From Pannonibacter sp. SL95 (lineage in GTDB: Bacteria > Pseudomonadota > Alphaproteobacteria > Rhizobiales > Stappiaceae): 64,000 nucleotides of DNA. How positions within the stretch are numbered: position 1 is the first letter of the stretch; each line of letters starts with the position of its first letter. This document shows positions 49,157-57,282 of the stretch, one piece after another. The stretch covers positions 304,501 through 368,500 of the forward strand of contig NZ_JAPPRC010000004.1 in the NCBI RefSeq assembly GCF_026672425.1. The letters are read 5' to 3'. Both the position numbers and the translations under genes were made by a program. The notes beneath the pieces are model-generated. The model saw nothing but the letters and a program-made list of their open reading frames with translations, did no database searches and had not been told where the DNA came from.

Positions 49157-50200
49157 GTGGTCGCGCTGAAAGCCGGCGACATTGATCGTTTTGTCGCCAA
49201 GCCGCCGGCGAATGTCCACGCGATCCTGGTCTACGGACCCGATACGGGGCTTGTGTCCGAACGGGCACAGGCCCTCGTTGCCGCCTACAGCGCCGGCAAC
49301 GACGACCCCTTCAGCCAGGCAAAGCTCGATGCCGGCGATCTCGTTTCAGATCCGAATCGGCTGATCGACGAGGCCCTCACCATTCCCCTGTTCGGCGGCC
49401 GCCGCACCATCTGGGTCAAGGATGCCGGAGGCCGCAACCTGCTGCCTGCCGTCACTCCCGTGGTCAACCTGCTCGACTGCCCCGCCGTGGTGGTGATCGA
49501 GGCCGGCGATCTGAAGAAGGGCACAGGCCTGCGCAAGCTGTTCGAGAACGACAAGCGTGCCGTCGCCGTGCCCTGCTATGCGGACACAGCCAGGGACCTG
49601 GAAACGCTCATAGACGAGGAAACACGGGCGGCCGGGCTCACCATCACCCGGGAAGCCCGCGCGAGCCTGCACGGCCTTCTGGGCGCCGACCGTATGGCCA
49701 GCCGTGGCGAGCTGCGCAAACTCTGCCTCTATGCCCACGGCAAGGGCCGCATCGACACGGATGATATCGAGGCGATCATCGGCGATGCTTCGGCCTTCGA
49801 ACTGTCCGAGCTGATCGACGCGGCAGCCGGTGGCGACTTGCCCGCCCTCGACCACGGGCTTGAACGCCTGGATGCAGCAGGCAGCAACGCCTCCGTGATC
49901 GCCGGTCAGACCCTCGCGCATTTCCAGTGGCTGCATCGCCTGCGCGCCGACGTTGACAGCGGCACCCCGGCCGCGCAGGTCATCGAAACGGTGAAGCCGC
50001 CGGTGTTCTTCAAGCGCAAGCCAGCCCTCACCCGGCAGCTGTCGATCTGGAACTCCCAGGACCTGGAGAAGGCGATGGACCGGCTTTACGACGCCATGCG
50101 CATCGCCCGCCTTAATGACCGCATCGGCATGCCGGTCCTGTCCGAAGCCCTGCTGACCCTAGCCCGCGTCGCCACAGCCCGCAGCAGATCTCGCAGATAA
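49157..50200 (+). CDS. holA: DNA polymerase III delta subunit
   Basis: This 347-residue clamp-loader subunit opens the beta clamp. The N-terminal VYGPDTGLVSERA and the central EAGDLKKGTGLRKLFEN (AAA+ domain II) match HolA. The C-terminal collar region contains FELSELIDAAAGGDLPALDHGLERLDAAG. The start is GTG at 49157, with GAGGTGAT a few bases before it and 9 bp after the lptE stop. It is convergent with parB. HolA lies in the same leuS-lptE-holA cluster in E. coli. Confidence 0.93.
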   Translation: MVALKAGDIDRFVAKPPANVHAILVYGPDTGLVSERAQALVAAYSAGNDDPFSQAKLDAGDLVSDPNRLIDEALTIPLFGGRRTIWVKDAGGRNLLPAVTPVVNLLDCPAVVVIEAGDLKKGTGLRKLFENDKRAVAVPCYADTARDLETLIDEETRAAGLTITREARASLHGLLGADRMASRGELRKLCLYAHGKGRIDTDDIEAIIGDASAFELSELIDAAAGGDLPALDHGLERLDAAGSNASVIAGQTLAHFQWLHRLRADVDSGTPAAQVIETVKPPVFFKRKPALTRQLSIWNSQDLEKAMDRLYDAMRIARLNDRIGMPVLSEALLTLARVATARSRSRR

Positions 50201-50232
50201 AACAAAAGCGGCCCGGAAAATCCGGACCGCTT
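50199..50232 (-). terminator. Intrinsic terminator of the parAB operon
   Basis: AAGCGGCCCGGA (50206-50217) pairs with TCCGGACCGCTT (50221-50232) with one mismatch. On the minus strand it is followed by TTTTGTTTT. It lies 25 bp past the parB stop and overlaps the last bases of holA, so it can act on both convergent genes. Confidence 0.8.
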
Positions 50233-50257
50233 CCGATTCGAAAATCCTAACGAACCC

Positions 50258-51184
50258 TTAACGGGTTTCGATGCCCAGCTTGCGGCACAGCTCGTCGAGC
50301 TGCTCCAGCGAGGCATACTTGATCTTCAGCTCGCCCGAATCCTTGCCTGCCTTGTGGCCGATGGCGACCTTCAGCCCGAGGCTGTCGGTGAGGCGCTTTT
50401 CCAGGGCGCGAGTGTCCGCATCCTTCTCCACCTTGGCCGCAGGATCCTTGCTGCCGGACAGCTTTGACAGGATCTCCGGATCCTGTGCCAGCTTCTCCGC
50501 CTCGCGCACCGACAGACCCTTCTCGACGATCAGCTCGGCCAGCGCCGACGGATCCTCCAGCGTGATCAGCGCGCGCGCGTGGCCCGCCGTGATCAGCCCT
50601 TCCGACAGATAGTCTTTCACGGCATTCGGCAGCTTGAGGAGGCGCATGGTGTTGGCGACATGGCTGCGGCTCTTGCCGATCAGGCGCGCCAGATCATTCT
50701 GGCTGTAGTTGAACTCGGCCGTCAGCTGCTCATAGCCGAGCGCCTCTTCGATCGGGTTGAGATCAGCGCGCTGCACGTTCTCGATGATCGCCAGCTCAAG
50801 CGCTTCCTGGTCGGTGATCTCGCGGATCAGCACCGGCACGTCATGCAGGCCCGCCCGCTGTGCGGCCCGCCACCGGCGCTCACCGGCGATGATCTCGAAA
50901 TGGTTCGGCTTGCCCGCGGCCGGACGCACCAGGATCGGCTGGATGATGCCCTTCTCGCGGATGGAGTCGGTCAGCTCCGTCAGATCCTTCTCGTGGAAGG
51001 TCTTGCGCGGATTGCGCGGGTTCGGCTCCAGAAACTCGATCGGAACCTTGCGCGTGTCGCGCGGCGGGGTCTTGTCCGCCTGCACTGCCGCCTGATCCTG
51101 CGAGGCCGGAACGATGCCCGCATCTCCGATCAGTGCCGCAAGGCCCCTGCCCAGCCGCTTGTTGCGTCCACCGTCTTCAGCCAT
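50258..51184 (-). CDS. parB: Chromosome partitioning protein ParB
   Basis: This 308-residue CTP-dependent clamp binds parS and spreads along DNA. The N-terminal KRLGRGLAALIGD is the ParA-stimulating segment. NPRNPRKTF and GERRWRAAQ (residues 101-109) belong to the CTP-binding pocket. A helix-turn-helix for parS lies around 161-186 (SQNDLARLIGKSRSHVANTMRLL). A C-terminal dimerisation domain ends GELKIKYASLEQLDELCRKLG. The ATG at 51184 follows GCGGAGA. It lies downstream of parA with about 100 bp between. Confidence 0.97.
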   Translation of the reverse strand: MAEDGGRNKRLGRGLAALIGDAGIVPASQDQAAVQADKTPPRDTRKVPIEFLEPNPRNPRKTFHEKDLTELTDSIREKGIIQPILVRPAAGKPNHFEIIAGERRWRAAQRAGLHDVPVLIREITDQEALELAIIENVQRADLNPIEEALGYEQLTAEFNYSQNDLARLIGKSRSHVANTMRLLKLPNAVKDYLSEGLITAGHARALITLEDPSALAELIVEKGLSVREAEKLAQDPEILSKLSGSKDPAAKVEKDADTRALEKRLTDSLGLKVAIGHKAGKDSGELKIKYASLEQLDELCRKLGIETR

Positions 51185-51287
51185 CGTGTGTCTCCGCTTG
51201 GCGCTCGTCATATCGTCAGAATGGAAAACGCGGCGCTGCCGCCGCGTTGGATATCATGCTTTGCAAGCCCTCGCGGGCCAACCGGTC

Positions 51288-52112
51288 TCAGGCCGCGACG
51301 CGGCGCAGTTCCCGCTCACGCTGAATGATCTCGGAAGCAAGCCGCAGATAGGCCTGGCTGCCGGAGCACTTCAGGTCGTAGAGCAGCGCCGGCTTGCCAT
51401 AGGACGGCGCTTCCGAAATGCGCACGTTGCGCGGGATGATGGTCTCGTAGACCGCATCGCCCATCGTCTCGCGCACGTCGGCCACCACCTGGCTCGAGAG
51501 GTTGTTGCGGCTGTCGTACATGGTCAGCACGATGCCGTGGATGGTCAGCTCGTTGTTGAGCGCGTTGCGCACCTGCTCGACCGTCGACAGCAGCTGCGAC
51601 AGACCTTCCAGCGCGAAGAACTCGCACTGCAGCGGCACCAGGATCGAGTGCGACGCCGACAGCGCGTTGATCGTCAGAAGGTTCAGCGACGGCGGGCAGT
51701 CGACCAGCACATAGGAGAAGCCCATCTCGCGGAACAGCCGCGACGAGGCAAACTCGTCGATGGCCTTGCGCAGGCGATAGGCGCGATCGGCGCTGGAGGC
51801 AATTTCCAGCTCGAGGCCGAGAAGATCCATCGTCGACGGAGCGACCCAGAGACGCGGCACCGCCGTCTCCTTCACCGCCTCTTCCATGCTGCAGTCACCA
51901 CAGAGCACGTCATACGTCGACAGCGCCCGGTCGCGGCGATCGATCCCGAGACCCGTCGAGGCGTTGCCCTGCGGATCAAGGTCGACGACCAGCACTCGCT
52001 CGCCGATGGCGGCAAGAGCGGTACCAAGGTTGATGGCCGTCGTCGTCTTGCCAACGCCACCCTTCTGGTTGGCCAGCGCCAGAACGCGCGGGGTTTCAGG
52101 AAGCCTGTTCAT
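51288..52112 (-). CDS. parA: Chromosome partitioning ATPase ParA
   Basis: This 274-residue Walker-type ATPase drives segregation of ParB-parS complexes. The deviant Walker A KGGVGKTT spans residues 17-24. The second motif is VVDLDPQGNASTGLG, followed by VDCPPSLN. The start codon overlaps the rsmG stop as TGATG, so parA translation is coupled to rsmG, part of the mnmG-rsmG-parA-parB arrangement that is a landmark near alphaproteobacterial origins. Confidence 0.97.
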   Translation of the reverse strand: MNRLPETPRVLALANQKGGVGKTTTAINLGTALAAIGERVLVVDLDPQGNASTGLGIDRRDRALSTYDVLCGDCSMEEAVKETAVPRLWVAPSTMDLLGLELEIASSADRAYRLRKAIDEFASSRLFREMGFSYVLVDCPPSLNLLTINALSASHSILVPLQCEFFALEGLSQLLSTVEQVRNALNNELTIHGIVLTMYDSRNNLSSQVVADVRETMGDAVYETIIPRNVRISEAPSYGKPALLYDLKCSGSQAYLRLASEIIQRERELRRVAA

Positions 52113-52780
52113 CAGCGGGAACCTTCCTCGTCAGATCGGGCCGTCAGGTTGGAGAGGATCAACATGCGGCTCTCGGGATCAATGAGACTGGCCTTTTCTA
52201 CCAGATCAAAGGCCCATGCGTGAGACGCTTCATTAACCTCACGCTGAAAATCGCGCCCTTTGTGGAAAACAGCCACCGCGCCCTGGTCCATGAACGCCCG
52301 GGAAAACCCCAGCAGAAGGTCCAGCGCCGCCAGCGCACGCGCTGAAACCGCATCCACCGGACCATGCGTCCATTGTTCCGCAACCGACTCGATCCGGGCC
52401 GGAATGACGGTGCCACTCGATCCGGTCTCGCGCAGGGCAGTGCGCAAGAACGCCGCCTTGCGCTGGTTGCTCTCGACGAAATAGACATGGGCGCCCGGAG
52501 TGTCGGCAAGGAGGATCGCCGTAACGATCCCGGGGAACCCCGCCCCGCTGCCGAGGTCCACCCACCGTTTCGCCTCCGGCCGCACCAGATACGGCTGCAG
52601 GCTGTCGGCCACGTGCCGCCGCCAGATCTCCGGGATTGTCGCCGGTGAGATCAGGTTCTGGGCCGGCTGCCAGCGCAGCACCAGATCCACGTAGGTTTTC
52701 AACCGGGCTTCAGTTTCACGTGAAACAGAGGCGTATTCCCGCAGAACATGCGGGCCATCGAGGGGGTTTGTCCCAGCCAT
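52112..52780 (-). CDS. rsmG: 16S rRNA m7G527 methyltransferase RsmG (GidB)
   Basis: This 222-residue SAM-dependent methyltransferase modifies G527 of 16S rRNA. The SAM motif VDLGSGAGFPGIV (about residues 73-85) is clear, as are RAL-A-L-LL and KG motifs. The ATG at 52780 follows GAAGGA at nine bases; a GTG six bases upstream is less likely. The gene begins 13 bp after the mnmG stop. Its N-terminal codons for VSRET contain a parS site. Confidence 0.95.
   Translation of the reverse strand: MAGTNPLDGPHVLREYASVSRETEARLKTYVDLVLRWQPAQNLISPATIPEIWRRHVADSLQPYLVRPEAKRWVDLGSGAGFPGIVTAILLADTPGAHVYFVESNQRKAAFLRTALRETGSSGTVIPARIESVAEQWTHGPVDAVSARALAALDLLLGFSRAFMDQGAVAVFHKGRDFQREVNEASHAWAFDLVEKASLIDPESRMLILSNLTARSDEEGSR
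52712..52727. promoter_or_regulatory. parS-like ParB-binding site inside rsmG
   Basis: AGTTTCACGTGAAACA matches the ParB consensus TGTTTCACGTGAAACA at 15 of 16 positions. It lies within the rsmG coding sequence (codons for VSRET) and is the only one of the seven sites that has no GANTC motif. Confidence 0.85.
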
Positions 52781-52793
52781 ATTCACAGGTCCT

Positions 52794-54668
52794 TCACGCC
52801 GCCCCGCGCCGTTCCTGGCGCTTGACCTGAGACAGCAACAAGGTCAGGGCGGCCGGCGTCATGCCGTCCATGCGCGATGCCTGGCCAATCGTCGCCGGCC
52901 GCACCGTTTCGAGCTTTTGCTTGATCTCGTTCGACAGCCCGGCCAGCGCAGAGAAATCGAACGCATCCGGAATGGTCAGAGCTTCATCGCGGCGAAGAGC
53001 AGCGATATCGGCCGCCTGCCGATCGAGATAGACCGCATAGAGCGCATCCGTCGCCACCTGCTCCGCAATCGAGGCCGGAATGTCGGCCAGCTGCGGCCAG
53101 ACCGGATAGAGCTGATCCACCGTCATGTCGGGATAGGACAGAAGATCAAAGGCGCTGCGCCGGATGCCGTCCTGGTTCAACGGTAGGCCCTGTTTCACCG
53201 CCTGGGCCGGTGTGATCGACAGACCCTGCATGAGCGCCCTCGCTGCATCGAGTTCCTGAAGCTTTGTCTCGAACGCAGCCTGACGGGAAGACCCGACACA
53301 TCCAAGCGCGATGCCCGAAGGTGTCAACCGCTGATCGGCATTGTCCGCCCGCAGCGACAGACGGTATTCGGCGCGGGACGTGAACATGCGGTAGGGCTCG
53401 GTGATGCCGCGCGTCACCAGATCGTCGATCATGACGCCGATATAGCCCTGCCCCCGATCCACGACGAAATCCCGGGCCGATCCGCCCGCGCGCAATGCGG
53501 CATTGAGGCCGGCAACCAGCCCCTGCGCCCCCGCCTCTTCATAGCCAGTCGTGCCGTTGATCTGGCCGGCGAGGAACAGCCCCTTGCAACGCTTGGCCTC
53601 CAGCGTCGTCGTCAGTTCACGTGGATCCACGTGGTCATACTCGATGGCATAACCCACCTGCAGCACCGACACGTTTTCGAGACCCGGAATGGTCTTGAGA
53701 AACGCCAGCTGCGCATCCTCCGGAAGAGAGGTGGAAATGCCATTCGGATAGACCGTATGGTCGTCGAGCCCTTCCGGTTCCAGGAAGATCTGATGTCCGT
53801 CGCGATCTCCGAAGCGGACGATCTTGTCCTCGATCGACGGACAGTAGCGCGGCCCGCGCCCCTTGATCTCGCCGGAATACATCGCCGACCTGGACAGGTT
53901 CTCGCGAATGATCCGGTGCGTCTCATCCGTTGTGCGGGTGATGTGGCACGAGATCTGCGGCGTCGTGATTGCAGTCGTCATCGTGGAGAACGGTACCGGC
54001 TCGTCATCCCCCGGCTGCTCTTCAAGTTGCGCCCAGTCAATGGTGCGACCATCCAGACGCGCCGGCGTTCCGGTCTTGAGGCGCCCGAGTGCAAAGCCAA
54101 TGTCTTCGAGCGACGCCGACAGACCCAGCGCCGGACCCTCACCGACACGACCCGCCGGGATCTTGCGATCACCGATATGGATCAGCCCCCGCAAGAATGT
54201 CCCCGTCGTCAGCACCACGGAACCGCAGCTGATCGCGCGGCCATCCTTGAGCGCCACACCGCAAATCACGCCATCCTGGCGCAGCAGCTGATCCGCCTCT
54301 CCCTCGACGACTTCGAGATTTGCCGCAGACCGGATCTCCGCCTGCATGGCTTCGCGATAGAGCTTGCGATCCGCCTGGGCGCGCGGCCCACGCACCGCCG
54401 GACCCTTGCGCCGGTTGAGCATGCGAAACTGGATACCCGCCCGGTCCGCGACGCGCCCCATCAGACCATCCAGCGCATCGATCTCGCGCACCAGATGCCC
54501 CTTGCCCAAACCACCGATGGCCGGATTGCAGGACATGACCCCGATGGTCTCGAACCGATGCGTGACAAGAGCGGTGCGCGCGCCAAGCCGCGCCGCAGCC
54601 GCAGCCGCCTCGCAGCCGGCGTGACCTCCACCGATCACCACAACATCAAATCGCAACGACTCAGTCAT
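52794..54668 (-). CDS. mnmG: tRNA uridine 5-carboxymethylaminomethyl modification enzyme MnmG (GidA)
   Basis: This 624-residue FAD enzyme works with MnmE to modify U34 of certain tRNAs. The dinucleotide motif GGGHAG (residues 13-18), [13 protein letters not shown] (about 47-59) and the [17 protein letters not shown] signature are complete. The ATG at 54668 (MTESLRFDV) is used; another ATG 15 bp upstream is possible. The 351-bp region upstream carries five parS sites. It heads the mnmG-rsmG-parA-parB group. Confidence 0.97.
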   Translation of the reverse strand: MTESLRFDVVVIGGGHAGCEAAAAAARLGARTALVTHRFETIGVMSCNPAIGGLGKGHLVREIDALDGLMGRVADRAGIQFRMLNRRKGPAVRGPRAQADRKLYREAMQAEIRSAANLEVVEGEADQLLRQDGVICGVALKDGRAISCGSVVLTTGTFLRGLIHIGDRKIPAGRVGEGPALGLSASLEDIGFALGRLKTGTPARLDGRTIDWAQLEEQPGDDEPVPFSTMTTAITTPQISCHITRTTDETHRIIRENLSRSAMYSGEIKGRGPRYCPSIEDKIVRFGDRDGHQIFLEPEGLDDHTVYPNGISTSLPEDAQLAFLKTIPGLENVSVLQVGYAIEYDHVDPRELTTTLEAKRCKGLFLAGQINGTTGYEEAGAQGLVAGLNAALRAGGSARDFVVDRGQGYIGVMIDDLVTRGITEPYRMFTSRAEYRLSLRADNADQRLTPSGIALGCVGSSRQAAFETKLQELDAARALMQGLSITPAQAVKQGLPLNQDGIRRSAFDLLSYPDMTVDQLYPVWPQLADIPASIAEQVATDALYAVYLDRQAADIAALRRDEALTIPDAFDFSALAGLSNEIKQKLETVRPATIGQASRMDGMTPAALTLLLSQVKRQERRGAA

Positions 54669-54840
54669 CCGCACCGCACCCATTCGACGCAGACCAATGC
54701 CTGCCCGTCACCGTGTTTCAATTGGAAGGAACGCCCGGAACCTGACCTGGCTACCCGCCTTGCGGACAGCGCGACTCTCCGGCCAAACCGGTTCACGTAT
54801 TCGCTTCCTTATAGGGAATCCGACCTGCTTTGGTCAAAGT

Positions 54841-54856
54841 GATTTCACGTGAATCA
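54841..54856. promoter_or_regulatory. parS-like site 1 of the cluster
   Basis: GATTTCACGTGAATCA matches TGTTTCACGTGAAACA at 13 of 16 positions, with the central TTTCACGTGAA conserved. The right half contains GAATC, a GANTC motif. Confidence 0.75.
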
Positions 54857-54881
54857 ACCCGGACAATTACCAAGGCGACAC

Positions 54882-54897
54882 GGATTCACGTGAAACA
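54882..54897. promoter_or_regulatory. parS-like site 2 of the cluster
   Basis: GGATTCACGTGAAACA matches the consensus at 14 of 16 positions. The left half reads GATTC, a GANTC motif; the right half is canonical. Confidence 0.8.
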
Positions 54898-54929
54898 CCC
54901 GCCGCCTGATCCACGCATTACCGGGCCGC

Positions 54930-54945
54930 TGATTCACGTGAAACA
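54930..54945. promoter_or_regulatory. parS-like site 3 of the cluster
   Basis: TGATTCACGTGAAACA matches the consensus at 15 of 16 positions. The single change (T to A at position 3) creates GATTC, a GANTC motif. Confidence 0.85.
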
Positions 54946-54964
54946 AGTTGCGTCGAACCTGAAA

Positions 54965-54980
54965 TGATTCACGTGAAACA
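54965..54980. promoter_or_regulatory. parS-like site 4 of the cluster
   Basis: TGATTCACGTGAAACA, identical to site 3, with the same GANTC-creating change at position 3. Confidence 0.85.
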
Positions 54981-55002
54981 TGGGTCGGTTCGACAACGAA
55001 CC

Positions 55003-55018
55003 GGATTCACGTGAAACA
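55003..55018. promoter_or_regulatory. parS-like site 5 of the cluster
   Basis: GGATTCACGTGAAACA, identical to site 2. It ends just 1 bp before the mnmE stop codon, so it lies in the mnmE 3' end region. Confidence 0.8.
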
Positions 55019-55019
55019 T

Positions 55020-56372
55020 TCACTTGCCGATACAAAACTCGCTGAAGATCACATCGAGCAGATCCTCAACGTCGATCCGCCCGGTGATCCGGCCCAGGCT
55101 ATCGCCGGCCCGCCGCAAGTCCTCTGCCCTGAGTTCCACCGGCAGATACGTCTGACGAAGAGCTTCATCGAGACCATCGAGACAGGATCGGAGGTGATGC
55201 TGGTGTCGCTGCCGCGTCGCCACCAACGTCTCACCCCGCCCAAACATCTCGCCAGCAAAATGAGAAAGCGCATCCAGCAACCCGGCGAGCCCCTCCCCTT
55301 TTGCAATCGACAAAGCAAAACCAAGCTCTGTTTCGGATGAGTCTCGTTTCGAAGGAGTCTCAAGATCGGTCTTGGTCCGAACCAACCAGACCGGAACCGA
55401 CTCAATCCTGATGGCATCGGGCAGTCCATTGTCCCGATCATCTGGTGCCGGTCCACCTGGTTCCTGCAGCCAGAGAACAAGGTCGGCAGCACGCCCTCGC
55501 TCGGTCGCCCGGCGGATGCCTTCCAGCTCGACCCGGCCCGCATCGCCTCGAAGTCCCGCGGTGTCCGCCAGCGTGACAGGATAGCCACCAAGATCCAGAT
55601 GCACTTCGATCACGTCGCGAGTGGTCCCCGCCTCCTCGGTGACAATGGCGACATCCCGGCCGGCAATGGCATTGAGCAGGCTCGACTTGCCGGCGTTGGG
55701 CGCTCCCAGCAGAACGACCTGCAACCCTTCCCGCAAACGTTCACCACGCGGCCCGGCAGCCAGATGGGCAGCCACCTCATAGCGGAGCGCGCCCGCCTCC
55801 CGCCAGACCTCATCGGCAACACTGCCGGGAACATCGTCCTCATCGGCGAAGTCGAAGTCCGCCTCGATCATCGCCCGCATGTGCAGGAGACGTTTGCGCC
55901 AGCCCTCATAGAGCCGGCCGAGCGCGCCATCCATCTGCCGATAGGCCTGACGTCGTTGCGCCTCGGTCTCGGCCGCAATGAGATCGGCAAGACCCTCGAC
56001 CTCTGTCAGGTCCATCCGTCCCTGTTCGAAAGCCCGGCGGGTAAACTCCCCGGCCTCGGCAGGACGAAGGTCAGGAAGCCGTCCAAGCGCTGCCAGCACC
56101 GCCGCAACGACCGCCCTGCCACCGTGGCACTGCAGTTCCACCACATCTTCTCCAGTGAAGCTCGCTGGTCCTGGGAACACGACGACAAGGGCCTGATCCA
56201 GCACCTCGCCGGTCTGCGGATCCTTGAGTGTACTGAGGCTTGCCTTGCGCGCTGGAAACGACCGGCCAGTCAGCGCCGACAAGGCCGCCAGCGCCGACGG
56301 GCCACTAAGGCGGATCACCGCAACGCCGGACGGCAGCGCACCACTGGAGAGGGCATAGATCGTGTCATGCAT
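55020..56372 (-). CDS. mnmE: tRNA modification GTPase MnmE (TrmE)
   Basis: This 450-residue GTPase partners MnmG in U34 modification. An N-terminal formyl-tetrahydrofolate-binding domain (MHDTIYALSSGALPSG) is followed by a helical domain and an inserted G domain with P-loop GAPNAGKS (223-230). GTTRD (G2) and DTAGL (G3) follow, and the protein ends FCIGK with the catalytic C-terminal cysteine. At 450 residues it is complete. It is separated from mnmG by the parS cluster. Confidence 0.97.
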   Translation of the reverse strand: MHDTIYALSSGALPSGVAVIRLSGPSALAALSALTGRSFPARKASLSTLKDPQTGEVLDQALVVVFPGPASFTGEDVVELQCHGGRAVVAAVLAALGRLPDLRPAEAGEFTRRAFEQGRMDLTEVEGLADLIAAETEAQRRQAYRQMDGALGRLYEGWRKRLLHMRAMIEADFDFADEDDVPGSVADEVWREAGALRYEVAAHLAAGPRGERLREGLQVVLLGAPNAGKSSLLNAIAGRDVAIVTEEAGTTRDVIEVHLDLGGYPVTLADTAGLRGDAGRVELEGIRRATERGRAADLVLWLQEPGGPAPDDRDNGLPDAIRIESVPVWLVRTKTDLETPSKRDSSETELGFALSIAKGEGLAGLLDALSHFAGEMFGRGETLVATRQRHQHHLRSCLDGLDEALRQTYLPVELRAEDLRRAGDSLGRITGRIDVEDLLDVIFSEFCIGK

Positions 56373-56577
56373 CGAACTGAACCGAACCTGACTGCAACAA
56401 GCGAAATAACCTGACCCAGCCGCATACAGGCTTCTGCAGCGGATGCCTAGTCATGCGCCGTGATCGATGCGCAGCCGATTCGATCCGGCGCAGACGACAT
56501 GCCTCGTCCCGTGTCACTGCCCGATCAATCCGCCGCCGATTCAAATGGAGGTCAATTTTCGGCGCTGCCACGGCTGC

Positions 56578-56586
56578 TGTTTCACG
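56578..56586 (+). promoter_or_regulatory. parS half-site
   Basis: TGTTTCACG is a perfect left half of parS, starting 14 bp before the full site at 56592. The right half is not present, so it may be a decayed or secondary ParB contact. Confidence 0.4.
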
Positions 56587-56591
56587 ACCGA

Positions 56592-56607
56592 TGTTTCACG
56601 TGAATCG
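56592..56607. promoter_or_regulatory. parS-like site between mnmE and the GNAT gene
   Basis: TGTTTCACGTGAATCG matches the consensus at 14 of 16 positions. The left half is canonical and the right half contains GAATC, a GANTC motif. It lies in a 254-bp gene-free gap and is the parS nearest to oriC, about 3.7 kb away. Confidence 0.8.
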
Positions 56608-56626
56608 GGGATGTCGTCGCTGATCC

Positions 56627-57169
56627 CTATGTCCGCGCCAGCCGATACAAAACATGCGGAGCGAGCAGATGATCTTGCGCCAGCATCGGATGCAGAAAAT
56701 CGTCCGCCGGGTCGCGGACCATTCCCAGCCGCTGCATCACCTTCTGTGACGGGATATTGGTCACGGTGGTGAAGGCAACGATCTCGTCAAGGCCGAGTGT
56801 TTCGAAACCGAATCCTATCCAGGCCCGGGCCGCCTCGGTGGCATAGCCCTGCCCCCACGCTGATCGGACCAGACGCCAGGCGAACTCGACGCAAGGATCG
56901 AACGGCAAGGGCTTGTCGTAGGATGGCCTGTTGAGCCCCACGAAGCCGAGGAAGGCACAGTCCGCCTTCCGCTCCACGGGAAACACGCAAAAGCCGTCAG
57001 CGGCCAGTTTTGCCCGCGCACGCTCCATCATGGCAGCAGTCCCGTCCCGGTCCATCACCGACGGAAAATATCGCATGACCTCCGGATCGGCATTCATCGC
57101 TGCAAACGCGTCGAGATCCCTGTCTTCCCAGGGGCGGAGAATGAGGCGCTCTGTTTCAAGACGGATCAT
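56627..57169 (-). CDS. GNAT-family N-acetyltransferase (RimJ/RimL-like)
   Basis: This 180-residue acetyltransferase of the RimJ/RimL-like subfamily begins IRLETERLILRPWEDRDLDAFAAMNADPEVMRYFP and has the acetyl-CoA loop region WGQGYATEAARAWIGFGF. It ends QRLGMVRDPADDFLHP. The substrate may be a protein N-terminus or a small amine; it cannot be told. It lies between mnmE and rho on the minus strand as a single gene. Its ATG is at 57169. Confidence 0.88.
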   Translation of the reverse strand: MIRLETERLILRPWEDRDLDAFAAMNADPEVMRYFPSVMDRDGTAAMMERARAKLAADGFCVFPVERKADCAFLGFVGLNRPSYDKPLPFDPCVEFAWRLVRSAWGQGYATEAARAWIGFGFETLGLDEIVAFTTVTNIPSQKVMQRLGMVRDPADDFLHPMLAQDHLLAPHVLYRLART

Positions 57170-57220
57170 GGGAATGCCTTTCGATACGCGTCCGATTCAA
57201 ATCCAGTGAGGGGTAGCTGT

Positions 57221-57257
57221 CAAAACGAAAGGCGCCGGTGTTGCCGCCGGCGCCTTT
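57221..57257 (-). terminator. Intrinsic terminator of rho
   Basis: AAAGGCGCCGG (57228-57238) pairs with CCGGCGCCTTT (57247-57257). On the minus strand it is followed by CGTTTTG. It lies 25 bp past the rho stop codon and ahead of the GNAT gene. Confidence 0.8.
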
Positions 57258-57282
57258 GAAACTGAACCGGATCCGATTCGGA

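Larger units (their letters stand above)
54684..55019. other. parS cluster region between mnmG and mnmE
   Basis: This gap has no gene. Its right half (54841-55018) holds five parS-like palindromes spaced 33-48 bp apart from start to start. Additional GANTC sites at 54773-54777 and 54816-54820 lie in the left half. It is presumably the main centromere of the chromosome, about 5.3 to 5.9 kb from the predicted oriC. It must also carry the mnmG promoter. Confidence 0.85.

Noticed and set aside
50245-50259. CTAA-CGAACCC-TTAA, close to a CtrA box
   Set aside because: One half is mismatched and the other is the parB stop codon; the position at the 3' end of two convergent genes makes regulation unlikely.
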